The notes under the pieces: model-generated | Told to the model about the DNA's origin: nothing | Databases searched by the model: none | The model's input: the letters and a program-made list of their open reading frames with translations, nothing else | Program-made: the position numbers and the translations under genes | Shown here: positions 12,912 to 13,350 of the stretch, piece by piece | Numbering within the stretch: the first letter of the stretch is position 1 | Layout of the letters: the number at the start of each line of letters is the position of its first letter | From: RGIG1995 sp045652425 | Lineage (GTDB): Bacteria > Bacillota > Clostridia > Oscillospirales > CAG-272 | Length of the DNA stretch: 13,350 bases | Assembly (NCBI GenBank): GCA_045652425.1 | Contig: JAZRUG010000030.1 | Coordinates: forward strand, 1 to 13,350 | Direction: 5' to 3'

Positions 12912-12977
12912 TAGGTTTGCTTCATTTTTTGTAGTATATAAAAACAAAAGTAAAAAAAAGAAAAAAACGATAATTAG

Positions 12978-13007
12978 TTGTATAATTTTGCCACAAGTGG
13001 ATACAAT
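12978..13007 (+). promoter_or_regulatory. Possible upstream rRNA promoter P1
   Basis: TTGTAT (12978-12983), an 18-base spacer and TACAAT (13002-13007) could form a weak upstream promoter about 94 bases before the strong one. Tandem promoters are common before rRNA operons. The match is modest. Confidence 0.35.
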
Positions 13008-13072
13008 AAAAAAGGTGCAATTGACCATATTTTACAAAGTGAAAAAAAGTTGAAATTTTTTTAAAAAACCTA

Positions 13073-13101
13073 TTGACATTTTGGAACCATGGTGATATAA
13101 T
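13073..13101 (+). promoter_or_regulatory. Strong rRNA operon promoter P2
   Basis: A consensus TTGACA (13073-13078), a 17-base spacer and a consensus TATAAT (13096-13101) with a TG-extended -10 (13093-13094). The 30 bases upstream are A/T runs that could act as an UP element. The predicted start is near 13108, followed by a CGCAC/GTGCG hairpin (13113-13127). Confidence 0.92.
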
Positions 13102-13136
13102 AGTCAAGCTGTCGCACGAGAGGTGCGGCGGAGACG

Positions 13137-13155
13137 GTCCTTGAAAATTGAACAA
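13137..13155 (+). promoter_or_regulatory. boxA-like antitermination site in the rRNA leader
   Basis: GGTCCTTGAAAATTGAACA resembles the Bacillus-type rRNA boxA (TGTTCTTTGAAAACT). It lies about 30 bases into the predicted transcript, the usual place for loading of the NusB/NusE antitermination complex. The rest of 13156-13315 is a purine-rich rRNA leader with a small hairpin at 13291-13304 (GTACC...GGTAC) just before 16S. Confidence 0.7.
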
Positions 13156-13315
13156 CGAGAGAAAGTACAAAGCACAAAGTATGGAAACAGAAAGTGTAGA
13201 AGACAAAGAAATCTCGACAATTCCTTTAAACAAGAGTAAAGAAGTAAAAAGAGCAAAAGCAGACAAGCTTGAAGCTTTGGAAGATTTAAAGTACCATAGG
13301 GTACATTAGATACAA

Positions 13316-13350
13316 AGTTTTGAGAGTTTGATCCTGGCTCAGGATGAACG
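13316..13350 (+). rRNA. 16S ribosomal RNA, 5' end (truncated by the window)
   Basis: AGAGTTTGATCCTGGCTCAG at 13323-13342 is the universal 16S 5' motif (E. coli positions 8-27). Counting back puts the mature 5' end near 13316, give or take a few bases. The gene continues beyond the window. Confidence 0.96.

Noticed and set aside
13021..13049. TTGACC at 13021 as an extra rRNA promoter -35
   Set aside because: No -10-like hexamer occurs 16-18 bases downstream.
12922..13266. Minus-strand open frame of 114 codons across the rRNA leader
   Set aside because: It covers the strong rRNA promoter, boxA and leader; the translation is low-complexity Phe/Leu/Ser sequence with no family resemblance.

Overview
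The window is a stretch of ordinary core chromosome from an AT-rich Gram-positive bacterium, most likely an uncultured member of the Clostridia (Oscillospiraceae/Ruminococcaceae-like). Evidence: AGGAG-type ribosome-binding sites, Firmicutes-type DnaD-domain and DnaI-like helicase-loader genes, a Rex redox repressor, a DUF6062 protein (a family I know from Clostridia), and several families of short dispersed palindromic repeats of the kind common in gut Clostridia. No phage, transposase, CRISPR array or defence genes were seen.

Layout, left to right. (1) 1-308: a palindromic repeat (R1), one copy of a 3'-end hairpin repeat (R3) and the terminator of a minus-strand DUF6062 gene (309-989). (2) 1076-1915: the only plus-strand protein gene, an OGG1-type 8-oxoguanine DNA glycosylase, divergent from DUF6062 and with its own terminator. 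(3) 1941-2216: gene-free, made of repeats (two R2 copies, a GA-rich palindromic element, an R3 copy). (4) 2217-5330, minus: ABC exporter, then mnmE, 21 bases apart. (5) 5331-5768: gene-free, almost all repeats (R2, R1 in opposite orientation, degenerate R2, R3). (6) 5769-7049, minus: type Ic aspartate aminotransferase. (7) 7158-9799, minus: rex, a tandem DnaD-domain protein and a DnaI-like helicase loader in one tight unit. (8) 9800-9986: a leader with four direct TTTTCCACA nonamers plus one inverted near-copy, resembling a DnaA-box cluster. (9) 9987-12841, minus: small hypothetical, comEB-type dCMP deaminase, low-molecular-weight tyrosine phosphatase, rimI, tsaD, with gaps of -8 to 52 bases. 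(10) 12842-13315: divergent AT-rich control region of a plus-strand rRNA operon (strong extended -10 promoter, leader hairpin, boxA-like antiterminator), followed by the first ~35 bases of 16S rRNA.

How the genes work together. TsaD and MnmE both modify tRNA anticodon regions (t6A37 and the wobble uridine). ComEB feeds dUMP/dTMP synthesis and OGG removes oxidised guanine, so both serve DNA precursor supply and integrity. The unit most worth attention is rex-dnaD-dnaI, where an NADH/NAD+ sensor is encoded with two replication-initiation factors behind a DnaA-box-like cluster. Two predicted ORFs carry false N-terminal extensions: the ABC exporter probably starts at a TTG at 5330, and Rex at a GTG at 9799.
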